Assembly: GCA_913055565.1 (NCBI GenBank) | Contig: CAJXKP010000004.1 | Coordinates: 45,392-109,391 of the forward strand | DNA length: 64,000 nucleotides | Direction: 5' to 3' | DNA from: an uncultured Ectothiorhodospiraceae bacterium | Lineage (GTDB): Bacteria; Pseudomonadota; Gammaproteobacteria; Nitrococcales; Nitrococcaceae | Shown: positions 25,638 through 34,329 of the stretch, piece by piece | Layout of the letters: every line of letters begins with the position of its first letter | How positions within the stretch are numbered: position 1 is the stretch's first letter | Made by a program: the position numbers and the translations under genes | The notes under the pieces: generated by a model | Told to the model about the DNA's origin: nothing | The model's database searches: none | What the model saw: the letters and a program-made list of their open reading frames with translations, nothing else

Positions 25638-28094
25638 CTAGGCCTCTGGCTCGACCCAGCGATGCCAGCCAGCGACGCCGTAGGCCTCGACGGCGCCCGT
25701 GTCGGGATCGATGCGAAGGATCTGGAGCCAGCCGTTGGTGGCGAGTTGGTGTACTAGCTCATGGGCCCCCACGATGCGGTCGATCGCTGCCCGCGGCGCC
25801 TCGATGTAGACGCCCAGGCGGCGCGGGGTATGACGCCATTGCTCGCCGTCGTGCAGTGATTGATGGGCCAGCCCGATGCGTAGATCGCCGGCATTGCCCT
25901 CGAATACGCCAATGCGTCCGGCGACCACGTTGTGGAGTACCTTGTTACCGCTGCCATAGCGGCGGTGATCCAGCGTGGAGGCGAAGTACTGCATGTTGAT
26001 CCACTGGGCCACGATCATGGGCGCGGTCATGATCGTCTCCAGCACGGCGCCGTCCGGGTCCCGACGGCAATCGTACTCATGCAGGAAGGCGCGGCCTCCT
26101 AGGTCGAGGCGGCGGGTCCGAGCACGTGGCGCCACGATCAGCGACGCGTTATCGGCAAGCCCCCACTCCGGGCGTGTCTGGGCCCAGTCGTTGGCGCGCC
26201 GATACAGGGCACGCCGCAGGCGGCGCGGCGAGTGTGCCAGATGCCCCAGGGCCAATGCCGGGGCCCGCTCGGCCCGGCTGCGATCCCCCGCCGCCTCGAG
26301 TGCCTGTTGGAACTGAGCTAGGTCGCCATCATGGGTGGCAGGGACCTCGTCGGTATCGAGCACGGTGACCTCGTCCGTGGTCGTATTATGGAGGCCGGCG
26401 GCGAAGTGCGTCGTCTCGGGGATGGACCAACCCCGCTCGGCCAGCCCCTCACGGACGGCTGGTTCATTGAGCAGGGCAGCGAGCGCGCGGGCGTTGGTCT
26501 CGCCGCCCTGGCCGCTGCAGGCACCGCAGTCCAGGCCCGAGGCATGCGGGTTATTGGCGCTCTGACTGCCGTGGCCGATCAGCACGACCAGCCGCGCGAA
26601 CTGCCGGGTCAGGCCCATGCCGGTGAGCGCGCCCGCGGTCAGATCCAGCTTGCGTTCGATGTCGTTATCGGGGATACGCAGCCTTGGACGGGCAGCCTGA
26701 GCGCTGCTGCCGAGCGCCGCCTGCGTCGCTGTCTGGCGAGCGGTCCGCGGGGCTAGGCTGCGCTTGATCAAGGGCAGGAGGTATCTCAGACCCATCGTCT
26801 CGACAAGGGTGAAGGCCGATGCGGGCAGGCGGTGGAAGGGGCGTTGATTGCTGTGCGCGGCTAGGTGTTCGTGGCGCTCATGCGCCAGCGCCTCGTCTGC
26901 GGCGGCCTGGCCGCAGGTATCCGTTATCTCGAGACTGGGCGAGAGCAGCCCCGGCAGCATCGGGATGCGGTTGGCGGTACCGGCCGGTTGGTAGACGGCC
27001 GGGACGCCGAAGAAACCGGCAAACCCAATGGTCTGGATGGACGGCTCCGATGCCTCCAGGGCCCGGCGTATTAGCTCGGAGCGGACATCGATGCAGAACA
27101 CCGCTTGGGCCGACGGGGTGGCTGGTTGATCGAGTGGGCCCTGAGCGGCCAGCTCGTTGGCCAGGGGGCGCTGGTAGGCGATTTCCAGGGCCCGCTGCCA
27201 GAGCCACATGGCGTGATCAGGCTCGGGCGGTTCGGCGTGTTGCCAGGCGCGCTGCCATTCGGACCATACGGACCCTGGGCCGCGCTCGCCGTCATCTAGC
27301 AGCAGTTCCCAGGCCAGCCGGATGGCGAGTAGCTCATTGCGCCAAGCTACCTCAGCGCTGGCCTCCTGATCGTGCCAATCCCGATAGGCGCACCAGGCGG
27401 CCCACCCGTTAATGCGTAGCAGCGCCGCGGTGAACAGGTCCTCTAGCTGGGCATCCGATAGGCCCAACGCGTCGACAGCCGTGTCGATGAGGATCCTCGG
27501 ATCGCCGGGTAGCTGCCAGGCGCCGCGCCGAATGGCGTCGGTGCCCATGAGCACGCCGATGGCACGATTGTGCTTCATGGCCTCGAGCCAGTCGATGTAG
27601 AGCCCGCTGCGCGGGCTTGGCGGCCATTCCGCTTGGTCGTTGTCGAAGAACTTCGCGCAGAACTGACTTACCTGCTGGGTGATGGCGTCACCCCAGGCCG
27701 GCTGATGGCTGAGGTCGCGGCGCCGGTCGTGTAGATCCGAGAGCATCGGCAGACGCTGGACGACCGGCTCGGGATCGTCCAGCGCGGCCACGAGCTCGTC
27801 GGGCTCATCGTCGCGACCGGCCTCTTGAATCGCTGTGCGTAGATCCTGGTAGCGGATGGTGTCGCGTTGCCAGGCCGACCGGTAGAAGTTCCGCGACATC
27901 CGCAAGCTGCTGCCACCGAGGTGCGCGAGGCGGGCATCGACGGTCTCGATGGGTTGGGCCGTCCATCCCCAGTAGGGGTTGACCGCGACGAAGCGGTCGA
28001 GCGGCCAGCTCGGCGCGATGCGGCGGCAGGCCGTGGCGGCGGCATTGGCGACGGCGGATCGCAGCGGGGTATCGGCGGCGGGGTTGTGTGTCAT
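25638..28094 (-). CDS. dabA: DabA, inorganic-carbon accumulation subunit (DUF2309, carbonic-anhydrase-like)
   Basis: 818 residues from the ATG that overlaps the dabB stop; a longer in-frame version would extend back into dabB. The predicted zinc and active-site residues are Cys334 and Asp336 (FCIDVRSE) and His508 and Cys523 (LIGHGS..LDCGAC). They show the same 2- and 15-residue spacing as Halothiobacillus DabA. DabA pairs with the membrane protein DabB to hydrate CO2 vectorially, trapping bicarbonate in the cytoplasm with energy from a cation gradient. The operon order dabB-dabA is standard. A divergent LysR gene and a beta-carbonic anhydrase follow, making a self-contained dissolved-inorganic-carbon locus. 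Confidence 0.95.
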   Translation of the reverse strand: MTHNPAADTPLRSAVANAAATACRRIAPSWPLDRFVAVNPYWGWTAQPIETVDARLAHLGGSSLRMSRNFYRSAWQRDTIRYQDLRTAIQEAGRDDEPDELVAALDDPEPVVQRLPMLSDLHDRRRDLSHQPAWGDAITQQVSQFCAKFFDNDQAEWPPSPRSGLYIDWLEAMKHNRAIGVLMGTDAIRRGAWQLPGDPRILIDTAVDALGLSDAQLEDLFTAALLRINGWAAWCAYRDWHDQEASAEVAWRNELLAIRLAWELLLDDGERGPGSVWSEWQRAWQHAEPPEPDHAMWLWQRALEIAYQRPLANELAAQGPLDQPATPSAQAVFCIDVRSELIRRALEASEPSIQTIGFAGFFGVPAVYQPAGTANRIPMLPGLLSPSLEITDTCGQAAADEALAHERHEHLAAHSNQRPFHRLPASAFTLVETMGLRYLLPLIKRSLAPRTARQTATQAALGSSAQAARPRLRIPDNDIERKLDLTAGALTGMGLTRQFARLVVLIGHGSQSANNPHASGLDCGACSGQGGETNARALAALLNEPAVREGLAERGWSIPETTHFAAGLHNTTTDEVTVLDTDEVPATHDGDLAQFQQALEAAGDRSRAERAPALALGHLAHSPRRLRRALYRRANDWAQTRPEWGLADNASLIVAPRARTRRLDLGGRAFLHEYDCRRDPDGAVLETIMTAPMIVAQWINMQYFASTLDHRRYGSGNKVLHNVVAGRIGVFEGNAGDLRIGLAHQSLHDGEQWRHTPRRLGVYIEAPRAAIDRIVGAHELVHQLATNGWLQILRIDPDTGAVEAYGVAGWHRWVEPEA

Positions 28095-29671
28095 GACGGT
28101 TCTCCCGGAAGAACGGACGGGGCGGTTGCCGGTGTCGCGCGCGCCTCGGCGGGTAGCCGCAGGGGCCAGATACGGAAGGTCAACCGCGTGAAGAGCTCGT
28201 CCATAAAGAAGCCCGCCACGGCCCAACGGCGCAGGAGCTGACACAAGCGTGCCTCGGGAACGGCCACCACGAGTGTTTGCATGACGTAAAACGCGGTGAA
28301 TAGCGCCACGGTCCAGTAGATTAGCCACGTCGCGGCCGGCTCATCCGCTCGTGGCGCCAAGCCGGCGAAGGCGATGTGCCAGATCAGGTAGAGATGCGCC
28401 AGGAGCACGATGGTGGCGCCGCCGCGGATGACGGCGCGAAGCGCTCGATCCGCCATGGGCCAAAGCAGCGGTGCCAGGCCGATGCCGACGATTAAAACCG
28501 CGACACCGGGCAGGGCCAGGCCGGTGACATGGGGCATCAGCTGCTGCCAGGCCAGCGTCACACCGAGTAGCAGGGCGATGGCCACCGGCGCCGTCGCTAG
28601 GCGGCTGACGACACGATTGGGGGCCGCCGCCACGAAAGCGTCCGGCAGGAAGGCGTGCCGCTGCGCGTAGCTAACGGTGTCGCCGGCTGCCAGGAAGGCG
28701 TAGCCCTTGTAGGCGGAGTGGGCGATGAGATGGAGCAGCGCGAGCTCATAGAGGCCCAGCCCGCACTCCAGCAACATAAAGCCCATCTGCGAGCAGGTAG
28801 ACCAGGCCAGGCGTACCTTGATGCTTACGCGTGTCATCATCACCAGTGCGGCGAGCACAGCGGTGATGCTGCCGATGACAACGAGCAGGGCCTGGGCCAC
28901 CGGGGCGGCGGCCAGCGGCTCGGCAAGCCGGATGAGCACGAAGCCGCTGAGATTCACCACCCCCGCGTGTAGCAGCGCGGATACGGGGGTGGGCGCCTCC
29001 ATGACCTGTAGGATCCAACCATGCACGGGCATCTGAGCGGATTTCAGGGCAGCCCCGAGGGCGACCAGTACCATCGCGATGTGCAGCCTTACCGGTAGCG
29101 GATTAGATCCCTCGGCGTAGGCGGCGAGCCAGCTCAGTTGCAGCGAACCGATCTCCCAGTAGATCAGACCCAGGGCGGCGATGAGGCAGAGCTCAGCAAG
29201 GCGACTGGCCAGGAACTTCTTGTGGGCCGATGCCAGGGCGGCCGGTCGGTGGCTGTAGTAGATCAGCAGCCCGTGAAGCGCGAGACTGCTGGCGATCCAC
29301 GCGGCGACGAGCAAGCCCAGGTTATCGCTGAGGGTGACGATGATCACCGACGCCAGCGTTCCCATTAGGGCCGTTATGTAGCGCGCCTGGTTGGGTTCGC
29401 CCACGAGATAGCGCTGGGAGTAGCGCACGATGACCCAACCCAGCAGGCCGATGAGCGTCACCATGGCCAGGCCCAGACCATCGATCGGGGTGCCGTCGGC
29501 CGTTTTGTCAATCGCCTCGATAACGCCGCCTAGGCTCAGGGCCAGCACCATGAGCGCGACGATCTCGGCGACAAGCCACGCCACCCGGGTAGGCAACATC
29601 GGGGCAAGGACGCCGGCGGCGATATAGGCGACGGGGCCGAGCCATAGCAAGGCCGAGAGGGTATCGGTCAT
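28091..29671 (-). CDS. dabB: DabB, membrane subunit of the inorganic-carbon pump (NuoL-like)
   Basis: 526 residues starting at the ATG at 29671 (GGGAGAAACGG upstream); an in-frame start 10 codons earlier is less likely. It has about 13 membrane helices and is homologous to NuoL/MrpA antiporter-like subunits. These blocks are visible: AALKSAQMPVHGWILQVMEAPTPVSALLHAG (family quinone/cation channel signature region), and Lys residues in SAHKKFL and in the HLIAHSAYKGYAFL helix. It couples H+ or Na+ flux to DabA. There is no nuo operon here, so it is not part of complex I. It is the first gene of the operon, sharing ATGA with dabA. Confidence 0.94.
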   Translation of the reverse strand: MTDTLSALLWLGPVAYIAAGVLAPMLPTRVAWLVAEIVALMVLALSLGGVIEAIDKTADGTPIDGLGLAMVTLIGLLGWVIVRYSQRYLVGEPNQARYITALMGTLASVIIVTLSDNLGLLVAAWIASSLALHGLLIYYSHRPAALASAHKKFLASRLAELCLIAALGLIYWEIGSLQLSWLAAYAEGSNPLPVRLHIAMVLVALGAALKSAQMPVHGWILQVMEAPTPVSALLHAGVVNLSGFVLIRLAEPLAAAPVAQALLVVIGSITAVLAALVMMTRVSIKVRLAWSTCSQMGFMLLECGLGLYELALLHLIAHSAYKGYAFLAAGDTVSYAQRHAFLPDAFVAAAPNRVVSRLATAPVAIALLLGVTLAWQQLMPHVTGLALPGVAVLIVGIGLAPLLWPMADRALRAVIRGGATIVLLAHLYLIWHIAFAGLAPRADEPAATWLIYWTVALFTAFYVMQTLVVAVPEARLCQLLRRWAVAGFFMDELFTRLTFRIWPLRLPAEARATPATAPSVLPGEPS

Positions 29672-29734
29672 CCGTTTCTCCCATGTTGCGCTGCCACACA
29701 ATAACCGCCAGCATCCTGCCTATTCGGGGCCTTT

Positions 29735-29763
29735 CGTTAAAATGGATTAATTAGATAAAAACG
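29735..29763. promoter_or_regulatory. AT-rich divergent promoter/operator region dabB-lysR
   Basis: The 106-base gap between dabB and lysR contains an AT-rich island, with CGTT and AACG ends enclosing a segment with ATTAAT. The island stands out from the GC-rich surroundings. LysR regulators usually bind such divergent gaps at T-N11-A sites, so this is the likely control point. Confidence 0.4.
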
Positions 29764-29777
29764 TTCAGGATAAACGA

Positions 29778-30743
29778 ATGAATAGGCTGAACTACCGCCA
29801 CTTGGAGTACTTCTGGGCCGTGGCGCGGGAGGGGCATCTCACGCGCGCCGCCGGCCAGTTGCATGTTTCGCAATCGACGCTTTCGTCCCAGATCCGCCAG
29901 CTCGAGGGCCAAGTAGGGCAGGCGCTGTTCGAGCGCGATGGCCGACGGCTGCGTCTGACGGCCATGGGCCGGATTGTGATGAACTACGCCGAGAGCATCT
30001 TCGCCCTGGGCAGTGAGCTCATGGCCGCGGTGACAACGGGTCAGGAGCAAGCGGTTCAGCAGTTGCGGGTTGGTAGCGTGTCCACGCTGTCGCGCAACTT
30101 TCAGGAGAATTTCCTGCGGCCCGTGCTCGGTACCGAGCCGGTTCGGCTGAGCCTGCAGTCCGGGAGCCTGGAGGAGCTGTTGCCGCTGCTAGCGAGCCAT
30201 AAGCTTGATGTGGTTCTGGCCAATCGCCCCGTGAGTCCCGATAGCGATAATACGTGGCGCTGCCGGCGCCTTGCCCGTCAGCCCGTATGCCTTGTCGGGC
30301 CGCCGCGGCCCGCGGGCGAGAGATTCCGCTTCCCCGACGACCTCGCGGGGCGCCAACTGCTGCTGCCGTCGCGCGCCAGCGATATCCGGGCCCAATTCGA
30401 TCTCGTCTGTGACGACCTTGGGGTCGCGCCGACGGTGCTCGCCGAGGTCGAGGATATGGCGATGTTGCGCCTGCTCACGCGGGACTCCGGTGCCGTGGCG
30501 CTGGTGCCGGCGGTGGTGGTCCAGGACGAGCTTGGCTCCGGGCTGCTCAGTCACTACTGCGATGTACCCGATGTGGTGGAGAGCTTCTATGCCATTACCG
30601 CCGAGCGCCGCCACCAGCCCGCCATCCTGGAGCGCCTATTGGCGCCCTTCCGGGCCGGTGGTGATGCCGAGACCTCGACGCAGGCCGCATCGCGTGTGAG
30701 TGCTTGGAAGACACCCCCGATACCGCGCGAGCCGGATCACTAG
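29778..30743 (+). CDS. LysR-family regulator divergent from dabBA
   Basis: 321 residues. The N-terminal winged helix-turn-helix (about 1-60) reads LNYRHLEYFWAVAREGHLTRAAGQLHVSQSTLSSQIRQLE, most like NhaR-type LysR proteins. The effector domain (about 90-295) is of the periplasmic-binding-protein fold. Its position makes it the probable activator of dabBA, in the way CbbR or NhaR relatives respond to carbon supply or cations. The carbonic anhydrase gene follows in the same direction after 111 bases. The C-terminal 25 residues are Pro/Ser rich and variable. Confidence 0.9.
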   Translation: MNRLNYRHLEYFWAVAREGHLTRAAGQLHVSQSTLSSQIRQLEGQVGQALFERDGRRLRLTAMGRIVMNYAESIFALGSELMAAVTTGQEQAVQQLRVGSVSTLSRNFQENFLRPVLGTEPVRLSLQSGSLEELLPLLASHKLDVVLANRPVSPDSDNTWRCRRLARQPVCLVGPPRPAGERFRFPDDLAGRQLLLPSRASDIRAQFDLVCDDLGVAPTVLAEVEDMAMLRLLTRDSGAVALVPAVVVQDELGSGLLSHYCDVPDVVESFYAITAERRHQPAILERLLAPFRAGGDAETSTQAASRVSAWKTPPIPREPDH

Positions 30744-30854
30744 TGGTGTTCCGGCGGCGAAGTCCCGCGGGCGCGGGGCCCATGCGGCGGAGGGACACGG
30801 CCCAAGCCTTCCCGTAGACTAGCGACATCGTGGCATACCAACGGCGTGGCGCTA

Positions 30855-31511
30855 ATGGCCGGACTGGACCACCTACTCGAGCGTAATCGGCGCTGGGCGG
30901 AGCGGGTTCGTATCGCCAATGCCGATTTCTTCAACAACCTGTCGCGCGAGCAGCATCCGAACTACCTGTGGATCGGCTGCTCGGACGCGCGCGTGCCGGC
31001 GAATGAGATCGTCGACCTCGAGCCCGGCGAGCTGTTCGTCCACCGCAACATCGCCAATGTCATCGTCCATAGCGACATGAATGGCATGTCGGTGCTGCAG
31101 TACGCCATCGAGGTCCTGGGCGTGCAGCACGTCATCGTCTGCGGCCATTACGGCTGCGGGGGCGTTCAGGCGGCCATGGGCCATGCCCAGCTCGGCTTGA
31201 TCGATAATTGGCTGCGCCACATTAAGGATGTCTATCTTGCGCATGGGGCAGAGCTTGATGCCATCGCCGACGAGACCCAGCGCCTGAATCGCTTCTGCGA
31301 GTTGAATACGCTCGCTCAGGCCGCCAACGTCGCGCGCACCCCAATCGTCCAGAACGCTTGGGCGCGTGGGCAGTCGGTGCAAGTGCATGCCTGGCTGTAT
31401 TGCCTCAGCGATGGCCTCATCCGCGATCTGGACGTCTCGCTGAGTGGCGAAGCGCATCTGGCAGCGATCCATCGCATGGCAGCCCCCACAAGCGGCGGGC
31501 GTGAGCGCTAG
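30855..31511 (+). CDS. can: beta-carbonic anhydrase Can
   Basis: 218 residues from the ATG at 30855 (a GTG 9 bases upstream is an alternative). Zinc ligands Cys42, His98 and Cys101 and the Asp44-Arg46 dyad occur at the same numbers as in E. coli Can (IGCSDARVP and CGHYGCGG). The enzyme interconverts CO2 and bicarbonate in the cytoplasm. Next to the DabAB pump this is notable: an active cytoplasmic anhydrase would dissipate a bicarbonate pool unless carboxysomes are present or expression is separated. It has no strong ribosome site. Confidence 0.95.
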   Translation: MAGLDHLLERNRRWAERVRIANADFFNNLSREQHPNYLWIGCSDARVPANEIVDLEPGELFVHRNIANVIVHSDMNGMSVLQYAIEVLGVQHVIVCGHYGCGGVQAAMGHAQLGLIDNWLRHIKDVYLAHGAELDAIADETQRLNRFCELNTLAQAANVARTPIVQNAWARGQSVQVHAWLYCLSDGLIRDLDVSLSGEAHLAAIHRMAAPTSGGRER

Positions 31512-31794
31512 AGGAACGCTGAATAATTCTCGCGGGCCCGCCGGGGCCGCTGGGCGCGCTCGCAGCCGACCTCGCAGAGCCTGACTATACTCTTAGTGAT
31601 GCTTAGCCGGCCGGGCCCAGCCAGAACGCGCGCTCAGCGGCCAGAGGCTCGTGCGAATTTGTTCCGGGTTTGCCTAGGCCGCTCGGCTCAGGGTGGCTAG
31701 TGAGCGAGCGAACCGCGCGCCGCTGCGCGGGTCTACCATGTAGATGTTCACGAATGAGCCAGCGACGGACGTCGAGGTCGGCGGGGGTGAGTCT

Positions 31795-32331
31795 ATGCGG
31801 CAATGGTTAGTGATAGCCACGTTACTGGTCCTGGCCGGTTGTGCCAGCCCACCACGGTCATTGGACCAGGCGCCGGCGTCGTCGCCTCAGCCGCGAGCCG
31901 TGGCCGATGCGCCGTCGGTCTTTAAGGGTCGCGACGTCGTTTGGGGCGGGCGCATCGTGGGCGTGACCAACGAGTCCGCGAGCACCCTGGTAACCGTCCT
32001 GGCCAAGCCCCTCGACGGCCAGCTCCGGCCCAAAGATTCGGCGGACGGCGATGCCCGCTTCATCGCCCGATTCGAGGGCTTCCGCGATCCGCTGGTCTTC
32101 CGCGAGGACCGGTCACTGACTGTTATCGGTCGCATTGACGGGACGCACCCGGCAACCGTCGGCGACTATCGCTACGATCAGCCCGTGGTGGCCGTGACGG
32201 GGCATGAGCTCTGGGATCCGCTGCCGGTGCGCGACGCCCCGTACCGACGCTATGATCCATTTTACGATCGCTTCCACGACCCATTCATCTTTAATAGCCC
32301 ATGCTTGCGCCATTCCCGGTACTGCTGGTGA
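31795..32331 (+). CDS. slp: Slp-family outer-membrane lipoprotein, first copy
   Basis: 178 residues from the ATG at 31795 with a GGGGGTGA site. The lipobox LAGC gives Cys16 as the lipidated residue, with Ala at +2, so outer-membrane sorting is expected. The Slp core includes FKGRDVVWGGRIVGV, RFIARFEGF, LTVIGRIDG and the VAVTGHELW block. The C-terminal tail is rich in Tyr, Asp and Arg (YRRYDPFYDRFHDPF). Slp proteins are linked to starvation and acid stress in enterobacteria. The stop overlaps the start of a second slp gene by one base, so this is a tandem pair. Confidence 0.87.
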   Translation: MRQWLVIATLLVLAGCASPPRSLDQAPASSPQPRAVADAPSVFKGRDVVWGGRIVGVTNESASTLVTVLAKPLDGQLRPKDSADGDARFIARFEGFRDPLVFREDRSLTVIGRIDGTHPATVGDYRYDQPVVAVTGHELWDPLPVRDAPYRRYDPFYDRFHDPFIFNSPCLRHSRYCW

Positions 32332-32837
32332 TGCGCTGCTGCGCGCTCATGCTGGCCCTGCTGCTAGCCGGCTGCGCCACCGATAGCGGGCCCCGTTTCG
32401 ACCGCCAGGGCGTTCGCGCCATCGATCCGGCCCAGGCCGTTGACGGCCCCGAGGTCCTCGCCGGCGAGGCCGTGATCTGGGGCGGCGTTATTGCCGGCGT
32501 CCAGGCGCGCGAAGACGGCGGGAGGGCGATCGAGATCCTGCACTATCCACTGACGCCCGCGCAGCGCCCGGATATGGCCGCTGATCCGGGGCGACGCTTC
32601 ATCGCCCAGCATGCGGGCGATCTGGATCGCGAGCGCTATGCCCGTCAGCGGCGTATTACCGTGGTGGGCCGTCTCGATGGTGTCCAGCGGGGCCAAGTCG
32701 GTGACTACGCCTACAGCTACCCATTAGTCCGAATCACAGACCACGAGCTATGGCCGGAGCAGGCCGTGGGGGCGCCGCGTCGCCGCGGTGGGCTGCGCTT
32801 GGGGATTGGTCTCGGTGTTCGTATTGGCATCGACTGA
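32331..32837 (+). CDS. slp: Slp-family outer-membrane lipoprotein, second copy
   Basis: 168 residues from the ATG at 32331, which shares its A with the preceding TGA; an upstream ATG at 32301 would add 10 residues ahead of an already complete signal. The lipobox LAGC gives Cys15, with Ala at +2. It shares the Slp landmarks with its neighbour (AVIWGGVIAGV, RFIAQHAGDL, ITVVGRLDG, RITDHELW) but has a Gly/Arg-rich C-terminus ending GLGVRIGID. The pair arose by tandem duplication but has diverged well beyond a recent copy. Confidence 0.87.
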   Translation: MRCCALMLALLLAGCATDSGPRFDRQGVRAIDPAQAVDGPEVLAGEAVIWGGVIAGVQAREDGGRAIEILHYPLTPAQRPDMAADPGRRFIAQHAGDLDRERYARQRRITVVGRLDGVQRGQVGDYAYSYPLVRITDHELWPEQAVGAPRRRGGLRLGIGLGVRIGID

Positions 32838-32906
32838 TACGCCCCGCTTTGAGGGCCGTTACCTCAATGGCGCGTCTAGGAGCGCTCCGCCGCGCGGTTA
32901 TCGGCG

Positions 32907-32942
32907 GCCGCCCCCCTGAGTCCGGGTTGCGTTGGGGGCGGC
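32907..32942. terminator. GC-rich hairpin between convergent slp and yceI
   Basis: GCCGCCCCC and GGGGGCGGC arms (9 bp) lie around an 18-base loop between the convergent genes. There is no U-tract, so it is a likely but not canonical bidirectional terminator. Confidence 0.45.
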
Positions 32943-32951
32943 TCGGCGGGC

Positions 32952-33545
32952 CTACTCCTCGGGCTGGCGCACGGCCTCGAATTCCAGGATCAGCTCGACC
33001 TCGTCGCCGACGAGATCGCCGTCCACGCCGTAACCCATGCCGAAGCGGCTGCGCTCGATGGTGCCGCGTGCCGACGCACCCAGAACATAGGCGTTGTCGC
33101 CGAAGGGATAGCGCCCCGTCTTATTAATGGTGACCTGTAGCTCGATCTCGCGCGTCGTGCCCAACAGCGTAAGATCGCCGGTCAGCGTACCCTCGCGGTC
33201 CTGATTCAGGGTCAGCTCCGTGGCGTTGAAGCGGATCGTGGGGTAATCGTCGGCGTTGAGGAAATCATCGCCGCGCAGATGCCCATCGCGCTCGGTGTGG
33301 TTGGTGAACACGCTCCCGGCCTGGACGGTCACCTCGCCGCTATGCAGCGTCTGTTCGGCCTCGTCGTAGACGAATGTGCCCCGGGCTCGTTGGAACATTC
33401 CGAGGGTCTTGTCGTAGCCCGCGTGCTCGACAAGGAAGCCGACGGAGAAGTGGTCCGGATCGATCTTAAAACGGCGCGGCTCGGTGTGGCTCGGGCCAGA
33501 GGCAAGGATCAGCAGCGCGCTGGCGGCGACGTGGCTAAGACGCAT
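32952..33545 (-). CDS. YceI-family periplasmic lipocalin-like protein
   Basis: 197 residues. A signal peptide of about 21 residues ends near SGPSHTE. The YceI fold begins FKIDPDHFSVGFLVEHAGYDKTLGMF and includes DYPTIRFNATEL, TGDLTLLGTTREIELQVTI and FGMGYGVDGDLVGDEVELILE. YceI proteins bind isoprenoid or other long hydrophobic molecules such as polyprenoids. It starts 4 bases after the CDP-alcohol phosphatidyltransferase gene and is co-transcribed with it. It might therefore carry a lipid intermediate of that pathway. Confidence 0.9.
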   Translation of the reverse strand: MRLSHVAASALLILASGPSHTEPRRFKIDPDHFSVGFLVEHAGYDKTLGMFQRARGTFVYDEAEQTLHSGEVTVQAGSVFTNHTERDGHLRGDDFLNADDYPTIRFNATELTLNQDREGTLTGDLTLLGTTREIELQVTINKTGRYPFGDNAYVLGASARGTIERSRFGMGYGVDGDLVGDEVELILEFEAVRQPEE

Positions 33546-33549
33546 GGCG

Positions 33550-34269
33550 TTACTCCGGGGGTTGCGGGGTGGCTGGGTGGCGGATCAGCCAGTGGCTATC
33601 CACCATGAAGGAATAACACAGCAGGGCGAGGGCGGTCCCGGCCAGCCATGGCGGCAGCCAAGCGGGCAAGGCGGGGATCAAGCACGCCGGGAGAACGGCC
33701 ACCTGGACGACGCACACGGCCTTGCGCCGTTGGCTCGGGGGCAGCGGTCGCGCCAGCTGGGGTTTCAGAGTCTGGGTCAGCACGAAGATATAGCGCCACG
33801 CGCCGATGAGCAGAACCCAGGCGCCGACGTGCCCGCGGCGCCAGACCAGGGCCGCGAGGACCAGGATCAATACGGCATCGGTCTCCAGGTCCAGACGGGC
33901 CCCGAACGGGCTGGTCTCGCCGCGCCGCCGCGCCAGCCAGCCATCGACGCCGTCGAGCGCGAGCGCCGTCAGCGCGATCGCTGCCAGCAGGTAGCCGTCG
34001 GCCTCGGGGCCTCGCGTCGCAGCGAGCTGACCCGCGAGCACGGCCGTGAGCCCCAACCGCGTCAGCGTAACCCGATCGGCGGCCGTCAGGCGCTGGGGGC
34101 CCGGGTACCAGTGCCGCAGGGCGAACGCGGCGCCAGCCAGCAACACGGCAGCGAGGCCGGTGACGGCAAGGGGCCCGTCAGCCGACCCGGCCGTGATGCT
34201 GGCCGCTAGCGCGATGGCACCGCCGATCATGAGGCCACTGTCGCGGTAAGCGGTTGGTGGCAGGGGCAT
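33550..34269 (-). CDS. CDP-alcohol phosphatidyltransferase family membrane enzyme
   Basis: 239 residues with about six membrane helices. The family active-site motif is intact: D-x2-D-G-x2-A-R-x8-G-x3-D-x3-D, seen as DGVDGWLARR followed by GARLDLETD. Such enzymes join a CDP-activated alcohol (diacylglycerol or a polar head group) to an acceptor alcohol, here of unknown identity. It heads a two-gene unit with yceI and is divergent, across 60 bases, from the dehydrogenase/PTPS-like/glycosyltransferase operon. The conserved co-location suggests a shared lipid or pterin-lipid product, though that is inference. Confidence 0.85.
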   Translation of the reverse strand: MPLPPTAYRDSGLMIGGAIALAASITAGSADGPLAVTGLAAVLLAGAAFALRHWYPGPQRLTAADRVTLTRLGLTAVLAGQLAATRGPEADGYLLAAIALTALALDGVDGWLARRRGETSPFGARLDLETDAVLILVLAALVWRRGHVGAWVLLIGAWRYIFVLTQTLKPQLARPLPPSQRRKAVCVVQVAVLPACLIPALPAWLPPWLAGTALALLCYSFMVDSHWLIRHPATPQPPE

Positions 34270-34329
34270 GCGTCTTCCCGTGCAGCGAGCCGGCTGGCAG
34301 GCTCTATGGTTGGAAAAGCGTAACAGGCG

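Noticed and set aside
28091..29671. NuoL subunit of complex I or Mrp antiporter
   Set aside because: It is alone with a DUF2309 gene and lacks nuo or mrp neighbours, so DabB is the better call.
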